A program made the position numbers and the translations under genes. The notes under the pieces are model-generated. The model was not told where the DNA came from and made no database searches. It saw nothing but the letters and a program-made list of their open reading frames with translations. Below are positions 1 through 12,514 of a stretch of DNA of 64,000 nucleotides, in pieces (position 1 is the first letter of the stretch; every line of letters starts with the position of its first letter). The DNA comes from Plantago ovata (taxonomy: Eukaryota; Streptophyta; Magnoliopsida; Lamiales; Plantaginaceae): assembly GCA_028274465.1 (NCBI GenBank), contig CM051455.1:67167677-67231676 (forward strand), written 5' to 3'.

Positions 1-307
1 GGCAACCATTCGTATCTTAGCATGCATCATTACGTCGTCACTGACTAGGTCCAGGTAGAGAATGTTACGAGAGACTATCTTGTCTTGACATAAGTGCTTG
101 TGTGGATGTGTATAAGTCAATCGAGGTATTCTTCAACCTATATTCATGATTTGATTTATATGGTTTTTGTTCATATGTTATTTGGTAGATTCAGTAGATT
201 AGTTCATTTTATTTGGCATGAAGCTCCATTTTTGTGTCTTGCATGTTTTTTGTATTAGAGTCTAGCTTAGTTGCTTGAGGACAAGCAAAGGTTCGGTTTG
301 GGGAGTT

Positions 308-1547
308 TGATGAATGTGTATTTTACACTTTCATTCGAGTCTTTTTCACCTATTTTAGCTATCCTCTATGTTAATTTAGCTATATTTTAGTACATTTTAT
401 TAGAATAGTGTCACATTTCCCTTTAGATATTATTTTACAGGTTTTGGTTGAAATTCGGAGATTTCCGGGCAATTATATTGAAGTCTACAAGGAATTAGTG
501 TTCCAGAAGCCTATTTGGAGTATCTGAAGGTTTCCGGATAGGATTTGGAGTCTAGGGGTCGAATCTGGAGGTTAGAAGGCCACTAGAAGTCAGAAACCGA
601 GTCCGTAAAGGTGAAGAAATCCAAAACCGCGTCGAAAACGCGGAAATTCCGCGAAATTACTGGGGGGCGAACCGCCCCGGAGTTTTTTCGGGCCTATATA
701 TAGTGCTCAGTTTTCTCTCCGAAAATCATATCTTTCCAAGCCTACTTTCTCACCTCTCTCTATAGTTTTAGGTAGGAACTTCCCGGGGCCTGTCCTGGGA
801 GTTCCATAGCTTAGGGGATACTTTTTCATAGCAGATTGGAGCGCGTAGGATCGCAATCATCCGGAGATTGACAACCTTCGGTAACTTTGTATCTTACAGT
901 TTTTATCTACTTATTTTATCTTCTTTCAATATGTTTTCTTCTATGATTTCTATTGATTGCATGCCTATTATGTGTAGCTAAACTTATCGTTGGTGGTAGT
1001 ATGTCAATTCTTAGCGAGGGAAGATAATCATGCTAATGGCTATATCGCGCATTATACTCCGTGTCATTGCTTTATTTCGTTGATCAGTTGTAACCAAAAT
1101 TCTCGTATGTTGTATTGATTATTATGCACAATTGGACACTAGTCGACCATCAGACCAATTATCTTCGTAGTGTTGAATAATTACGGAACACATTAGGACA
1201 ATCGTGATTGACTAGTCAGACCAAATTATCTTTGTAGTGCTTAATACTTGCAACAGGACACTAGATTGATTCAAACATCTCTATGCAAGACCGAGGAATT
1301 TATGCATGATTATCGACCCATTATGTTAAGAAGGACCATACTATCACCAATCTCCATTATCTGCTAGAAACCCCCTATTGCTTTCTGTCTGCTGTTTTTA
1401 TATTCTTAATTAGATTTGATAAAGCTAGTATAGTCCTGAGAGAACGACACTCGAGTCATTCTACTGCTACACTACGGTTTTCGTTGTAGTTGTGGATTGC
1501 CTTTGGCTAATTACAAATTTATTTGACTGAATCTGACACGTTCATCA
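308..1547 (+). repeat. 3' LTR of Ath-D
   Basis: The repeat starts TGATGAATGTG and ends CACGTTCATCA, and is about 1240 bp. It matches in full length, reversed, the LTRs at 25905, 28660, 34917, 38471, 45899 and 55044. It holds a TATA-like box at 694-703, a pyrimidine-rich leader, and a downstream part shared by all family members. It ends at the SIRE-like gag junction. Confidence 0.9.
662..703 (+). promoter_or_regulatory. LTR core promoter: GC palindrome plus TATA box
   Basis: The perfect palindrome GGGGCG-AAC-CGCCCC (664-678) lies 15 bp upstream of the TATA box CTATATATAG (694-703). A pyrimidine-rich stretch suited to transcription start follows. The same arrangement is kept in every LTR of this family in the window. 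Promoter function is inferred from position and motif only. Confidence 0.7.
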
Positions 1548-1637
1548 ATTAGCAATGATCAAAAGTCTTTCGGTTCTAAACCCTCTAGTTCCTCAGCAAG
1601 TAGAAAACAAGTCAAGAGTGAAAAACTCAAGACTTGG

Positions 1638-1717
1638 GTTTCCACTGGATGTTTTCTTGAACATGTTAATGGACATCCAATATTGGATAATTAACTTGTT
1701 TGCTCTTGATTGTGCAG
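1638..1717 (+). other. Candidate gag/pol intron in Sire-1
   Basis: An 80-nt segment begins GTTTCC after a Thr-Trp codon pair and ends with a pyrimidine-rich acceptor, TTGATTGTGCAG, before the protease exon. It contains the gag stop TAA. The same 80-nt segment with the same stop is present in Sire-2 at 44244-44323. Removing it would join gag and pol in one frame. The donor is weak; splicing is inference. Confidence 0.4.
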
Positions 1718-2800
1718 ACTTCAGCCACGGAGACAAACAATGCAATTTGGCACTTTGACAGTGGTTGTGGAAAGCACATGACGGGCATTAAGAAAAACCT
1801 TATAAACTATAGACGGTGGTCTAAAGTTCCAACAATAAGGTTTGCTGGTGGAGGCTTTCGTTCTACTAAAGGTTATGGTGATGTGAAGTTAGGATGCATT
1901 ACCATTTAGGGAGTTCTTTATGTCAAAAATCTTAAGTTTAACCTTTTCAGCATGAGTCAATTTGCTGACAAAGGTTACTTCATCAAAATCAAAAGTGATG
2001 AATGTAAACTTATTGACTTTGAGACAAAGAAGGTTATCATGATTGCTAGAAGATCAAGAGGTCTCTATACCGTAGATTGGTCTTCAACAATCGTTGAAAA
2101 ATGTCTTATCTCAGATCATGATTGTCTTGGTGAAAAAGCATGGTTATGGCATAAACGAACAAGTCACCTAAACTTCAAGACGCTGAATAAGCTATCTAAA
2201 AAGGCACTTGTAGTTGGATTACCTAAGGTTACTTTTAAGAAGGATGGTGTTTGCACTGCATGTCAGTAAGGAAAGCAAACCAAAACTTCTTTCAAGAACA
2301 AGGCAGTACCGTCAACTACAAAACCTTTACAACTCTTGCACATGAACTTGTTTGAATCTTCTTCAACAAGCTATGCTGGCAAGAAGTATGGTCTGGTGGT
2401 GGTAGATGACTATTCAAGATTCACTTGGGTAGTGTTTATCAAACAGAAGTCTGAAACAAGGAATGAAATACCTAACTTGCTGAACAAGCTCGAAGTCATG
2501 AAAATGACAAGGTAAAAGTTATAAGAACAGACCATGGTACTGAGTTTGTAAACCAGTACATAACTGAGTATTTCACTTCCAAAGGCATACAACATCAGTT
2601 ATCCTCAGTAAGGACACCTCAACAAAATCGTGTTGCTGGGAGGAAGAATCGTACCCTTAAGGAAGCAGCTAGAACAATGCTTGCTGACACTGAAATAAGT
2701 GAAGCTTATTGGGTTGAAGCGATTAATACCGCCTGCTATACTCAAACTAGGTGTTTGATAACTAAGTAATACAACAAAACTCCCTATGAGTTATTTGTTG
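1718..2800 (+). pseudogene. Copia protease, pre-integrase and integrase remnant (Sire-1)
   Basis: The order is: an aspartic protease with the catalytic DSGC motif (about 1759-1770, in IWHFDSGCGKHMTG); a pre-integrase zinc region (LWHKRTSHLN, near 2143-2172); then the integrase core, with LLHMNLFES replacing the first Asp by Asn near 2340 and the second Asp kept in IRTDHGTEF near 2520. Breaks include TAG at 1907-1909, TAA at 2267-2269, one A missing in an A run near 2500 relative to Sire-2, and TAA near 2767. It cannot make an active integrase. Sire-2 carries the same domains in better condition. Confidence 0.85.
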
Positions 2801-3502
2801 GAAGACCTTCTAACATCACTCATCTAAGAGTATTTGGTTGAAAATGTTTGTTCTTAACAATGGTAGAGAATATTAAGAACATTTCAACCAAAGGCAGATG
2901 AAGCGATATTTCTTGGATACTCCTTGCATAGCAAAGCTTATAGAGTTTACAACAAAAAGGCACAAAAGATCGAAGAATCAGTGCATGTTGTATTCTATGA
3001 AAAATCACAAGGAGCCCCTGTTGAAGAAGAAATATCAGAATGTATGAAGAAATTACTCATACACGAGCAAAGAACTGAATCCGATGCTAGAAATTTCAAA
3101 TCAATTGAACTTAATGATGATTCTGACAATGACACTTCTACCCCAAGTCATGACAGGATAAATGTAGTTAATGATAAAGAATTTCCGGCTAAGGACGCAG
3201 TTGCTCCCGATGTTGCTGAAACTATGCAACTTCCTGTGTCTGCTGACGAGTTACCTCAAACTGGCAATGTTGAACAAGCAGTTGCTGATGAACCAATTTC
3301 AGCAGAAACACAACAAGGTACAATTCGTACTGAACAAGTACATGCTGAAGAGTCACATGCTGAAACGCAAACATATCCAGATCCAAAGAGCAAAAAACCT
3401 GTTAATAAGTGGATTAGAGATCATCCCTCTACGGATATGATTGGTGATATTGACAAACGCCAAGTGAATCAAGGCAATGCAAGAATAACTGGATCAATTT
3501 GA
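2801..3502 (+). pseudogene. Integrase C-terminal and linker region of Sire-1 pol
   Basis: The open stretch 2924-3502 encodes the integrase end (HSKAYRVYNKKAQKIEESVH) and a long acidic, Ala/Glu-rich linker rich in A-E-T/S motifs. It matches Sire-2 at 45480-45890 and, after the Ath-C insertion, 56304-56600. A deletion of about 130 bp near 3470 removes the end of the linker and shifts the frame before RT, so a normal integrase-RT polyprotein cannot be made. Confidence 0.75.
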
Positions 3503-4403
3503 AAGGAACAAAGTCTGGAAACTTGTACCCCTTGCTGAAGCAAAGAAAGTAATTGGTACAAAGTGGGTGTTCAGAAACAAGCTGAGTGAGTCTGGAGAAG
3601 TAACAAGGAACAAAGCACGTTTAGTTGCTCAAGGTTATTGCCAGACGGAAGGATTGGACTATGATGAGTCTTATGCACCAGTTGCAAGATTGGATGCTAT
3701 TAGACTTTTCTTAGCCTTTGTTGCTCATAATGACTTCATTGTTTATCAAATGGATGTTAAAAGTGCATTCCTAAATGGTGAACTTGCTGAAGAAGTCTAC
3801 CTAGAACAACCCCCTGGCTTTGAACTTCCCTCAGAAACCAAGATGGTAAACAAGCTTCAGAAAGTTGTATATGGTCTAAAGCAAGCACCTAGAGCTTGGT
3901 ATGATACCTTAGCTAAGTTCTTGCTGGATAATGATTTCAAGAAAGGTGAAGTTGATAAAACCTTATTTACCATGAACCATGATGGTAAAATTCTCTTAGT
4001 CCAGATTTATGTGGATGACATAATATTTGGATCTAAGGACAAGCAACTTTGTGATGATTTTGCCAAACTCATGGCAAACAAGTTTGAAATGAGTATGATG
4101 GGCAAATTGAATTATTTCCTAGGATTGGAAGTCAAGCAACTCAAAGATGGAATATTCATAAATCAAGCAAAGTATGCAAATGAAATTCTCATAAAGTTCC
4201 GGATCAAAGAGGAAGAGAAACCTGAAAAGATCCCTATGAGCGTTGGTACCAAATTCGGATATACTAAACAAGACAAAAGTGTTGATGAACACAAGTATAG
4301 GAAGCTCATTGGTTCCTTGCTGTATCTAACATTCAGTATGTTGTTTGTGTGTGTGCAAGATTCCAGTCTGATCCAAGAGAATCACATTACAAAAGGCACT
4401 TAA
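3503..4403 (+). pseudogene. Copia reverse transcriptase (Sire-1)
   Basis: The RT domain is the best kept part of Sire-1. Visible motifs are [48 protein letters not shown] and the catalytic YVDD at 4008-4019. Copying element RNA into DNA would be its role. It lacks a start of its own because it was part of a polyprotein. A deletion of about 17 bp near 4330, relative to Sire-2 (57420-57445), shifts the frame before the RNase H domain. Confidence 0.9.
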
Positions 4404-4941
4404 AATACTGAAATATGTCAAAGGCACAGTCAATGTTGGATTATGGTATCCAAAAGATTCTGGATTAGAATTGGTAGGCTATTCTGATGCTTATCATGGA
4501 GGATCAACTCTTGATAGAAAAAGTACATCTGGAACTTGTCAGTTTCTAGGTACAAGATTAATATCATGGTTCAGCAAGGAGCAAACCTGTGTTGCCAATT
4601 CATCCACTGAATCTGAATACATTGCGGCTGGATGTTGCACAACTCAAATCCTATGGATTCAGCAAAAATTAAGAGATTATGGTATTTCTGCAAAGAAAAC
4701 ACCAATCTTTTGTGATAATACAAGTGCTATTGCTATCACGCAAAATCCTAAGTTCCACTCAAGGAAAAAGCACATTGATATTAGACATCATTTCATTAGA
4801 GATCATGTGGAAAAAGGAGACATTGAGGTTGTAAAAGTAGGTACTGATGATCAACTTGTTGACATCTTTACCAAGCCCCTACCAGACAATAGGTTCGCAA
4901 TGCTATGGTATAACCTTGGATTGATTGAACTACCTCAATAA
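4404..4941 (+). pseudogene. Copia RNase H (Sire-1)
   Basis: This is the RNase H domain that would degrade the RNA strand during reverse transcription. It contains [42 protein letters not shown] and the polyprotein end LVDIFTKPLPDNRF. An Asp in the first motif is replaced: SDAYHGG here against SDADHGG in Sire-2. The frame ends at TAA 4939-4941, where Sire-2 pol also ends. Confidence 0.9.
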
Positions 4942-5275
4942 AAAGGGATACATATGGTGGATTGCTGAAACATGCATTCAGCAAGCCAATGGTAGCTTAA
5001 AGTTCATTTATTCCTTGAAAAGTCCCTTTCCACTGACTCCTCGAAAAAGAGATGTTTGTACACGAAATGTTTGCTGAAATAGGCATTCAACAAGTAATTC
5101 CTTCAAACCGGGTATTTGTTAGGAAACTTGATCACTTGCTGTACTCAGTAAGAAAACTTCAAAGATTGCTGAAACTGGCATTCAGAGAATCAAGGACACT
5201 GTTAGGATTGAAATATGTCCAGTCCGCATGTACGAACTGGAGCGGTCTAAGAGCGCGACAAAGCATCATAGGCCG
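4942..5275 (+). repeat. Post-pol hairpin region of Sire-1
   Basis: At least three copies of a short inverted repeat occur after pol. The clearest is TTGCTGAA-ACATGCA-TTCAGCAA (4962-4984), with a perfect 8-bp stem. Others are at 5071-5093 and 5167-5185, and a shortened one lies near 5133. Sire-2 carries the same family at 58071-58430. A small frame from 5052 is shared in part with Sire-2 (VFVRKLDHLL). The last 90 bases before the gap are not recognised. Confidence 0.6.
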
Positions 5276-5375
5276 NNNNNNNNNNNNNNNNNNNNNNNNN
5301 NNNNNNNNNNNNNNNNNNNNNNNNNNNNNNNNNNNNNNNNNNNNNNNNNNNNNNNNNNNNNNNNNNNNNNNNNNN
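5276..5375. other. Assembly gap (100 N)
   Basis: Exactly 100 N separate the Sire-1 tail from the CACTA coding sequence. A round 100 usually marks a gap of unknown length. The left end of the CACTA element is not visible and may lie in the gap. Confidence 0.98.
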
Positions 5376-6200
5376 ATCTTTATCCTGTATAGGGCGTCGT
5401 GCTACATCATCCACTAAATCCGACTGGAACGAGTTGGTTATGGACTCGTCCTTCTCTATATACTCAATCTTGGAACGAGCACGTATGGGTATCACACCCA
5501 ACCAATCACCCTTGGCCTTAGACACACCTGGATAGGGAAAGTAGACAGCTTGTGTTGCTTGACTGGCTAACACAAATGGCTCGTACTTTTTGTACTTCTT
5601 CTTCTGGTTGATCTCAACCAAATCATAATCCACATGTGTTTTCGTACCATCTGGAGAAGGGTCGTACCAGTCAACCTCAAATAGAACTGTACGTTTCAAA
5701 GGTACACCTGGATATTCAATACGAACAATCCGTCTAAGGGTACCAAAGAAATCCTGCCCCTCTCCTCCTATATCTGCTCCAAGCATAGAAACGCCACTGT
5801 TGCCAGTTTCTTTGTGCAATGACCTGCCGTGCGTGTCAAACCTAAGTCCATTTACTACGTACTATGTGAATGTCACGGCCCCCCCGCAAAGGACCACTTG
5901 CTAGAGCTAGTACGTAAGGACATGTGATATTGTTGGCAGGATTTCTTGCATATGCACCAAACCATTGTGGAAATTCAGTTTTCACTTGCTGTTGTCGTAA
6001 GTACTCAATAGTATCATCTGCCATTATTGGATCATTCTCCAAACAACGTTCTTTAAAGTACCGATCAAATATGGCCATATACTTGTCCACACTTTCACAG
6101 TTCCTAAGGATGTAAAAGTGAGCAGCCCTGTACTCTTTCTCTGTCAAATATTCTATCTTCTCCTCACCTATAGGTCGACCAGTTACCCTAAAGATGGAAA
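5376..6200 (-). pseudogene. CACTA transposase, C-terminal part (DUF4216-like)
   Basis: The coding sequence resumes downstream of Ang-1. Joining across the insertion keeps the frame (TLS then IFRVTGRPIGEE). The conserved stretch YRAAHFYILRNCESVDKYMA is followed by RFDTHGRSLHKETGNSGV and VLFEVDWYDPSPDG, the pattern of the DUF4216 domain common in plant CACTA transposases. A run of seven C (5879-5885) coincides with a frameshift that separates the two blocks. The end is lost in the gap. Confidence 0.85.
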
Positions 6201-8278
6201 TGTAAGAAAATATGGTCAGAGTTACCCCTAGGGTACGCAGCGGAATTTCAAAATTTTTCTTAACAACGCGTTAATTGATTATGCATATGTCGTATATATA
6301 TAAACACGTCAGCTAGAAGACTAACCTTTCTTCCAAAGCATCTTCCGAGTCTTCGTAATATTCCGGTGTATCTTCTCCTTAGTCGAAGTCGAAGATATCT
6401 GCAATACTCTGTATATCTGCAAGACAATAAGAGTTAGTTTCCAACTCCTAGAACCTCAACCTTGGTATCCACGGATGAACAACCTATCGGAAGAATGCTA
6501 GGATATTCTTTGTGTGACCAAGAAGACGGGGCGGCGTTTCCTCCGGTGGTGGCGCGCGCGGGTGGCTAAGAGAGGAGGGGAGAGCTTTTATTTTCTCTAA
6601 GAAACTGGGTAGAATGATTGTGAAAATCTCTGTGTAAAAGTGTGTGTTAAAAGCTCTCTTATTGTCCACTACATATAGTAGTCAATAGAAGCCTAAAGCA
6701 TAAGCAATTAGACTTCGTAAAGGAATAAGAATCTAATTCTTATCGTACTAGAAAACCAATATCAAGTCTACATTCATTCCCGATCAAATTAAAACTCAAT
6801 CAGGAAAATCTAACTTATCCCTAGGACTTCTAATAGAGGAAGGAGTCGAACTCCTTCCCTTTATCCATCATGCGCGCGCACACCTGTCCTACGGGACGTG
6901 GGTCCCACTTTTGGGACCCACTTATATTTCTAAGGCAATCCAAACTCCAAGTAGATTTTGCCCAAGTGCATATGTTAATTCTAAATTAACATATCCTTTA
7001 TAATCAAACCTCCATTATATTTCTAAAATATAATCTTTAATTGTATTTACATAAAATACAATTAATTAGCCAATTCAATTAATAATTTCAAATCATTAAT
7101 TGAGCCACCAAATATTATAACTAATTCCAAATCAATTATAATTCATCAATCACAATTAATTCCAAATTAATTGCGATTCCATCTTCAAGAATATCTGATA
7201 GACTGAATCACCACATAGTGTGACCCATAGGGCCTCATCGTATTAAGCAAGTCCTAGACTAGGCAACATGAAATTCCTAGACGGTTCCATTTGCAATATT
7301 AATACGTGAGGACGTTTGAGAGGTTTCTCAAAGCTAACCCTTTCGTTGCGAAGCCTGTTGCGCTCAACGCGGCGATGGTAACGTCCCTTCATCTGACTTT
7401 CTCGAATGTATCTAGGATCGATGATGTGTCTATCCCAATAATACATCCACGGGCGTCTCAGGGAGTTGCTTGGTTAAGATATACTTGTGACCATCATAAT
7501 ATATCATTTGCACTGGCCAGTGACTTTACCAACACAACTATGCAGACTATGAGCAGTGCTCTCCTGTGCTACACTTGAGAGATGAATCCTTCACAGAATC
7601 ACTTATCACCCCCATTTGTATATAGCCATAATCTTGGATCGTGTCTTGGGTCAGCTGCTTATTCAGAGCTGACATCGACGGGTCCACCAAGGATATGGGA
7701 CATCAAATGTGATGATAAAGTCCTGTAAGTGCAAAGGACGAATGGCATCACTTCGACAACTCACCGGTTCCCATAGACACGTCGGTGTAGAATATACATC
7801 GATGGGAGTGTCCGGTGGGTACTTCCATTGTTCGATAAAGCTTCTTCGAACAACTATGCGCAGTTATGAGAACGTTCTTTGATTGTCCAACAATCCGTTC
7901 CGTGGCCGTGGGATCGGCTCACACTTGCTCCAACAAGTATAACCTCCACGCATACTAGTCTTGTCAGGTTCATTCAGACCCCCACATCCGAGATGTACCA
8001 CGACTAGGGAGAGTTTGGGATAGATGATAACTCACATAGCTCCCACTAACTGTGTGATCGGTCATCTATCCGAGGGGACATGTTTAATATCAATACAGAC
8101 AACAATAAAGATATGACATGCTGCAGCCTGGTGTAATATAAATATGAAAGCGATACTCAATAGTAAAATGCAACAAACATATGTTATATTACGTTGACCT
8201 GTGTAATAGTACATATATGTCCTCTATAAGGGCACCATGCCCTTAGTAAGGACTGTCTCTAGGACATATACACTATCA
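6201..8278 (-). repeat. 3' LTR of Ang-1
   Basis: The repeat runs from TGTAAGAAAATATGG to CACTATCA on the plus strand, that is TGATAGTG...CTTACA in element sense. It nearly duplicates 13962-16042. The tract at 8279-8289 (AAGTGGGCGAT in sense) is the polypurine primer. It contains a 67-codon sense frame at 7243-7446, an inverted repeat near 6899-6922 and a TATA-like box near 6668. Confidence 0.95.
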
Positions 8279-8358
8279 ATCGCCCACTTGGACTAGAGCC
8301 AGTCACCTTTATGCCTAATGCCCAGATTAGCATAATGTCTTAAGTGGACTTCCACTGA

Positions 8359-11300
8359 TTAGACCTTGGTGAAAGGATCTGCCACGTTGTCCGTGGTAGA
8401 GACACGTTCTATACTAACTTCTCCTCTATCTATAATCTCACGTATAACGTGATATTTTCTAAGTACATGTTTGTTCTTGTTTGTAGATCTAGGCTCCCTA
8501 GCTTGAGCGACGGCGCCCGTATTGTCACAATAAATCGTTATTGGACTGGGAGCAGGAACAACCCTCAATTCCTTCAAGAACTCTGAAATCCAGACAGCTT
8601 CTTTCGATGCTTCTGATGCAGCAATGTACTCGGCCTCTGTGGATGAGTCAGCAACCGTGGCTTGCTTAGAACTCTTCCAACAGACAGCTCCTCCGTTCAA
8701 TTTGAATACGTATCCTGTCTGTGACTTAAAGTCATCAGGATCTGATTCAAATCCAGCGTCGACATACCCAGACATCTTTAATTCTGGTTCTCCACCAAAC
8801 ACCAAGAACATCTCTTTAGTCCGTCTAAGGTACTTAAGAATGTTCTTCACAGCAGTCCAGTGAGGTACTCCTGGATTCTGTTGGTGTCGACAAGTGACAC
8901 TAAGCGCATATGCCACATCGGGCCTCGTGCAATTCATTGCATACATTATAGACCCCTACTGCCGAAGCATAGGGCACACGACTCATTGCATTTCTTTCTT
9001 CATCAGTTTTAGGACCATCCTTAACTGATAAGACAATCCCATGCCTATCTGGGAGAAAGCCTCTCTTTGAGTCGTCCATCTTATAACGCTTCAGTATTTT
9101 GTCGATGTAAGTGGACTGTGTCATTCCCAACATCCTCTTGGATCTATCTCTAAAGATCTTGATCCCTAGGATGTAGTTCGCTTCACCCAAGTCCTTCATC
9201 GAGAAGGTACTTGATAACCAAACTTTAGTCTCTTCTAGCATAGAGACATTGTTTCCAATGATCAAAATGTCATCTACATAAATAACCATGAAAACAACTC
9301 CTTTGTCGCTGTGTCTCGCATAGACACAGGGATCTTCCTTGCTTCTGATGAAGTCAAACGATTTGACAGCTTCATCAAAGCGGATAGTCCAGCTCCTTGA
9401 CGCTTGCTTTAGCCCATAGATGGATCTTTGTAATTTGCATACAGTAGTTGGCCTGGTTTTACTAATAAAACCTTCCGGCTGTACCATGTAGACCTCTTCC
9501 TCAAGGTTGCCATTGAGGAAGGCTGTCTTTACATCCATCTGCCAGATCTCATAATCATAGTAGGCAGCTATCGCAAGTAGAATTCGAATGGACTTCAATT
9601 TTGCTACTGGTGAAAAGGTTTCATCGTAATCGATGCCATACCTTTGCGTGTAGCCTTTTGCCACAAGCCTAGCTTTGTGCGTTTGTACCTTGCCTTCGGC
9701 ATCTGTCTTTTGTTTAAAGACCCATTTGCACCCAATTGGTCTAACCCCTTGGGGCAAGTCTACCAAGTTCCAAACTTGGTTCTGGTACATTGAATCCATT
9801 TCTAATTCCATGGCCTCTTGCCATTTGTCTGAGTCAATATCAATTATTGCCTCTTTGTAGGTCTCGGGATCTTCCGGATCTGATAAACCGACATCAAATT
9901 CACTGATGTCTTCAATCATAAGGCTTTGCTTCTGAGGTCCTCTAAGGATCCTCTTCGACCTACGGAGCTCGACTTGTTCTGGTGCTTTTCTTTTCTGGCT
10001 TCGTGTAACAGGAACATTATCAGTGGGTACTGATGCAACTGGTCGTTGGGCGCAACCCTGTTCCCTTGCGGAAGGCTGCTCTTGTGCAACTTGTTGCACA
10101 GGTTGGTTGACAACGGGTTCTACAGGTGTGGTTTCAACTGTTGATCTAATCACAGGACTCCCACTGACTATGACATGCCTAGCAAGTGTCATATCATCAC
10201 CCTTGTCTGCTTCGAAAGCTCCCACTGAACTTGAGTCCAAATCAGAAGATTTAGAGACCTCATGTTCGCGCGTGTCAAAGTCTTGAATTTCTTCAAGTTC
10301 TATCATATCATCTAACCTCTCTTCTTCGAGGTATTCAGCTTCTAAAAACTTCACGTTTCTAGACACGATCACCTTGTGATCTTCAGCATGATAGAATTCA
10401 TAGCCTCTCGTCTGACGAGGATAGCCTATGAAATATACTTTGACACCCTTGTCATCTAACTTATCAGTGAGCATCAGCTTGACTATCGCAGGACAGCCCC
10501 AAGGTCTAAGATAGCCTAGTGAAGGCTTCTTTCCCTTCCATAACTCATAAGGAGTTTTCTCCACTGATTTAGATGGTACACGGTTCAGAATGTAGATTGA
10601 GGTTTGTAGTGCATATCCCCACAGATACTTTGGAAGAGTCGAGAATCCAATCATTGATCTTACCATGTCTAACAAGGTTCGATTCCTCCTCTCAGACACA
10701 CCGTTTAACTGTGGTGTTCCAGGAGGAGTCCATTGCGATTGAATCCCATTTTTCTTCAAGTAATCGATAAATTCTTCACTAAGGTATTCACCTCCTCGAT
10801 CCGATCGAAGAGTGACTATCCTTAGGTTCAATTCATTCTCGACCTCATTCCTAAACTCCTTGAATTTCCCAAAGGTCTCGGATTTATTCTTCATAAGATA
10901 AATATATCCATACCTTGAGAAATCGTCAGTAAAGGTAACGAAGTAAGGATAACCCCCACGCGCATGAACTTTAAACGGTCCACATACATCGGTATGTATG
11001 AGCTCTAAGCAGCGAGTGGCACGAACACCTTGTCCAACAAAAGGTTTGTTCGTCATCTTACCCTTAACACAAGATTCACATGTATTATATGATTCGAAAT
11101 CAAATGGTTCTAAGTAGTCCAACTTCCTTAGTCTTTGAATCCGTGTTTCATTGATATGGCCTAGCCGACAATGCCATAGATAAGATGGATTATTCTTCTT
11201 ACTTGAAGACGGTTGTTTGTTATGTATTTGAAATAAAGGTAGACTACTTTGCAAAATATATAAACCATTCACCAAGTGAGCCTTTTCATAATACTGATCA

Positions 11301-12514
11301 TTTAATGAAAAATAACAAGTATTATTCGCAAATCGAAAGGAAAAACCCATATTGTCTAACAATGGAATGGAAATAATATTTCTGACAATGGGTGGAATAA
11401 AATAAACATTATCAAGTTCTAAACATTGTCCCGAAGGTAAATCTATCTTGCTGCGTCCAACGCGTTTGGCTTCAACTGGATTGCCGTTCCCAACATGCAA
11501 GTCGATTTCACCTCGCTTGACTAGCCTGTGATCAATTAGCCCCTGCACATTATTACAAATGTGTGAGCCACAGGCTGTATCTAATACCCAACCATTGGAG
11601 TCAAAAGTAGTCATGTTCATTTCAATAACAAACATACCTGATCCAGAAGTCGATGACTTCTTAGCCTGATCTGCCCTAAGCTTAGGGCAATCTTTCTTCC
11701 AATGTCCTTTCTGCTTACAGAAAAGACATTCATCTATGCGCACCGTTCCGCTTCTCTTGAACTTCCTTTTCTGGTTCGGACGCTTAGGCTTATCACTCCA
11801 AGTGTTAGCTTTGGCTCCCGACTTTCCCTTACCCTTAGCACCTTTGCTTTTTGGGTTCGAGTGAGACGGTTGCCCAACAAGCATGATCGACTTTTCCTTC
11901 TTAGGAAGAGTTTGATCATATGTCTTCAGCAGATTATGAAGTTCAGGCAGTGCGACGTCCTTCGCATACATCGTGTAATTAATGATGAACTGCGAATACG
12001 AACTCGGCAATGATTGAAGGACAAAGATCACCATGATCTTGTTCTCTAGCTTAACGCCGGCATCGGCAAGCTTTTCAAAGAGACCAATCATTTTGAGAAC
12101 ATGCTCAGACATGTTCCCTCCTTCACTGAGCTTGCATCTGTGTATGTCTTTGATCAAATCAAATTCAACACTTCTAGCTGTCGTCTTAAAGAGCGACTCA
12201 AGATGTTTCAACATCTCATACGGCAACATGCTTTCATGTTGCCTCTGCAGCTCATTGCTCATTGCCGCCAGCATAATACACTGCGCGGACTTAGCATCCT
12301 CAAGATGCTTATCAGACTATGCCTTGTTGGCTTGATTCCAAGCAGCAACATCATCAGCACTCTGATTTTTGGGGCACACGGGAATGACCTCGTCCAATAC
12401 GTACTCAATCTTTTCGTACCTCAGCACCAAACGTATATTCTTGATCCAATCTAGGAAGTTTGGTCCGGTTAAAATTAGCTTCTCGAAGACAGCACGGAGC
12501 GAGATACTCGCCAT
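8359..12514 (-). pseudogene. Ang-1 gag-pol polyprotein, lightly damaged
   Basis: Gag starts at ATG 12512-12514 (MASISLRAVFEKL). An in-frame TAG near 12318 splits gag; the frame then continues 12316-8900. Domains in order, numbering from the Met at 12274: CCHC knuckle [14 protein letters not shown] (about 183); protease VLDTACGS (about 231); pre-integrase WHCRLGH (about 365); integrase Asp in IHTDVCGPF (about 427), Asp in RSDRGGEY (about 490) and Glu in GVSERRNRT (about 527); [14 protein letters not shown] (about 911) and YVDD (about 997). One extra G in a G4 run (8954-8957) shifts the frame before RNase H (8359-8946). A TAA replaces a Leu codon close to the normal C terminus. Only three lesions suggest a fairly recent insertion. 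Confidence 0.95.

Larger units (their letters stand above)
1..1547 (+). mobile_element. Ath-D: 3' end of an Athila-like Ty3/gypsy retrotransposon
   Basis: Positions 1-307 are the 3' untranslated internal end of the element. The same sequence occurs in reverse orientation next to the left LTRs of Ath-A, Ath-B and Ath-C. A purine-rich primer tract (TTTGGGGAGT, 297-306) directly precedes the LTR at 308. The element sits inside Sire-1: the sequence after 1547 continues SIRE-like gag that is also found uninterrupted near 44150. The 5' part lies left of the window, so the target duplication cannot be checked; the right-hand copy would be about ATTAG (1548-1552). Confidence 0.85.
1548..5275 (+). mobile_element. 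Sire-1: decayed SIRE-like Ty1/copia fragment
   Basis: This stretch is collinear with Sire-2 (41951-45898 and 56304-58430): gag end, protease, integrase, RT, RNase H, then a post-pol region with short hairpins. It lacks its own LTRs, being cut on the left by Ath-D and on the right by the assembly gap. Clear similarity to Sire-2 fades after about 5187; 5188-5275 may be a diverged continuation. The SIRE assignment rests on the long gag and the post-pol coding region of its relative and is moderately sure. Confidence 0.8.

Noticed and set aside
5052-5417. Frames reading through the N gap (5052-5417 plus, 5247-5819 minus)
   Set aside because: Their middle is unknown sequence; only the real bases on each side were used.
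5842-6147. Independent host gene left of Ang-1
   Set aside because: It joins in frame to the transposase exon right of Ang-1 once the insertion and one GGAAA copy are removed.
7306-7578. 90-codon frame antisense to the Ang-1 LTR
   Set aside because: It mirrors the 67-codon sense frame, is truncated in the diverged LTR (40594-40821) and shows no domain.
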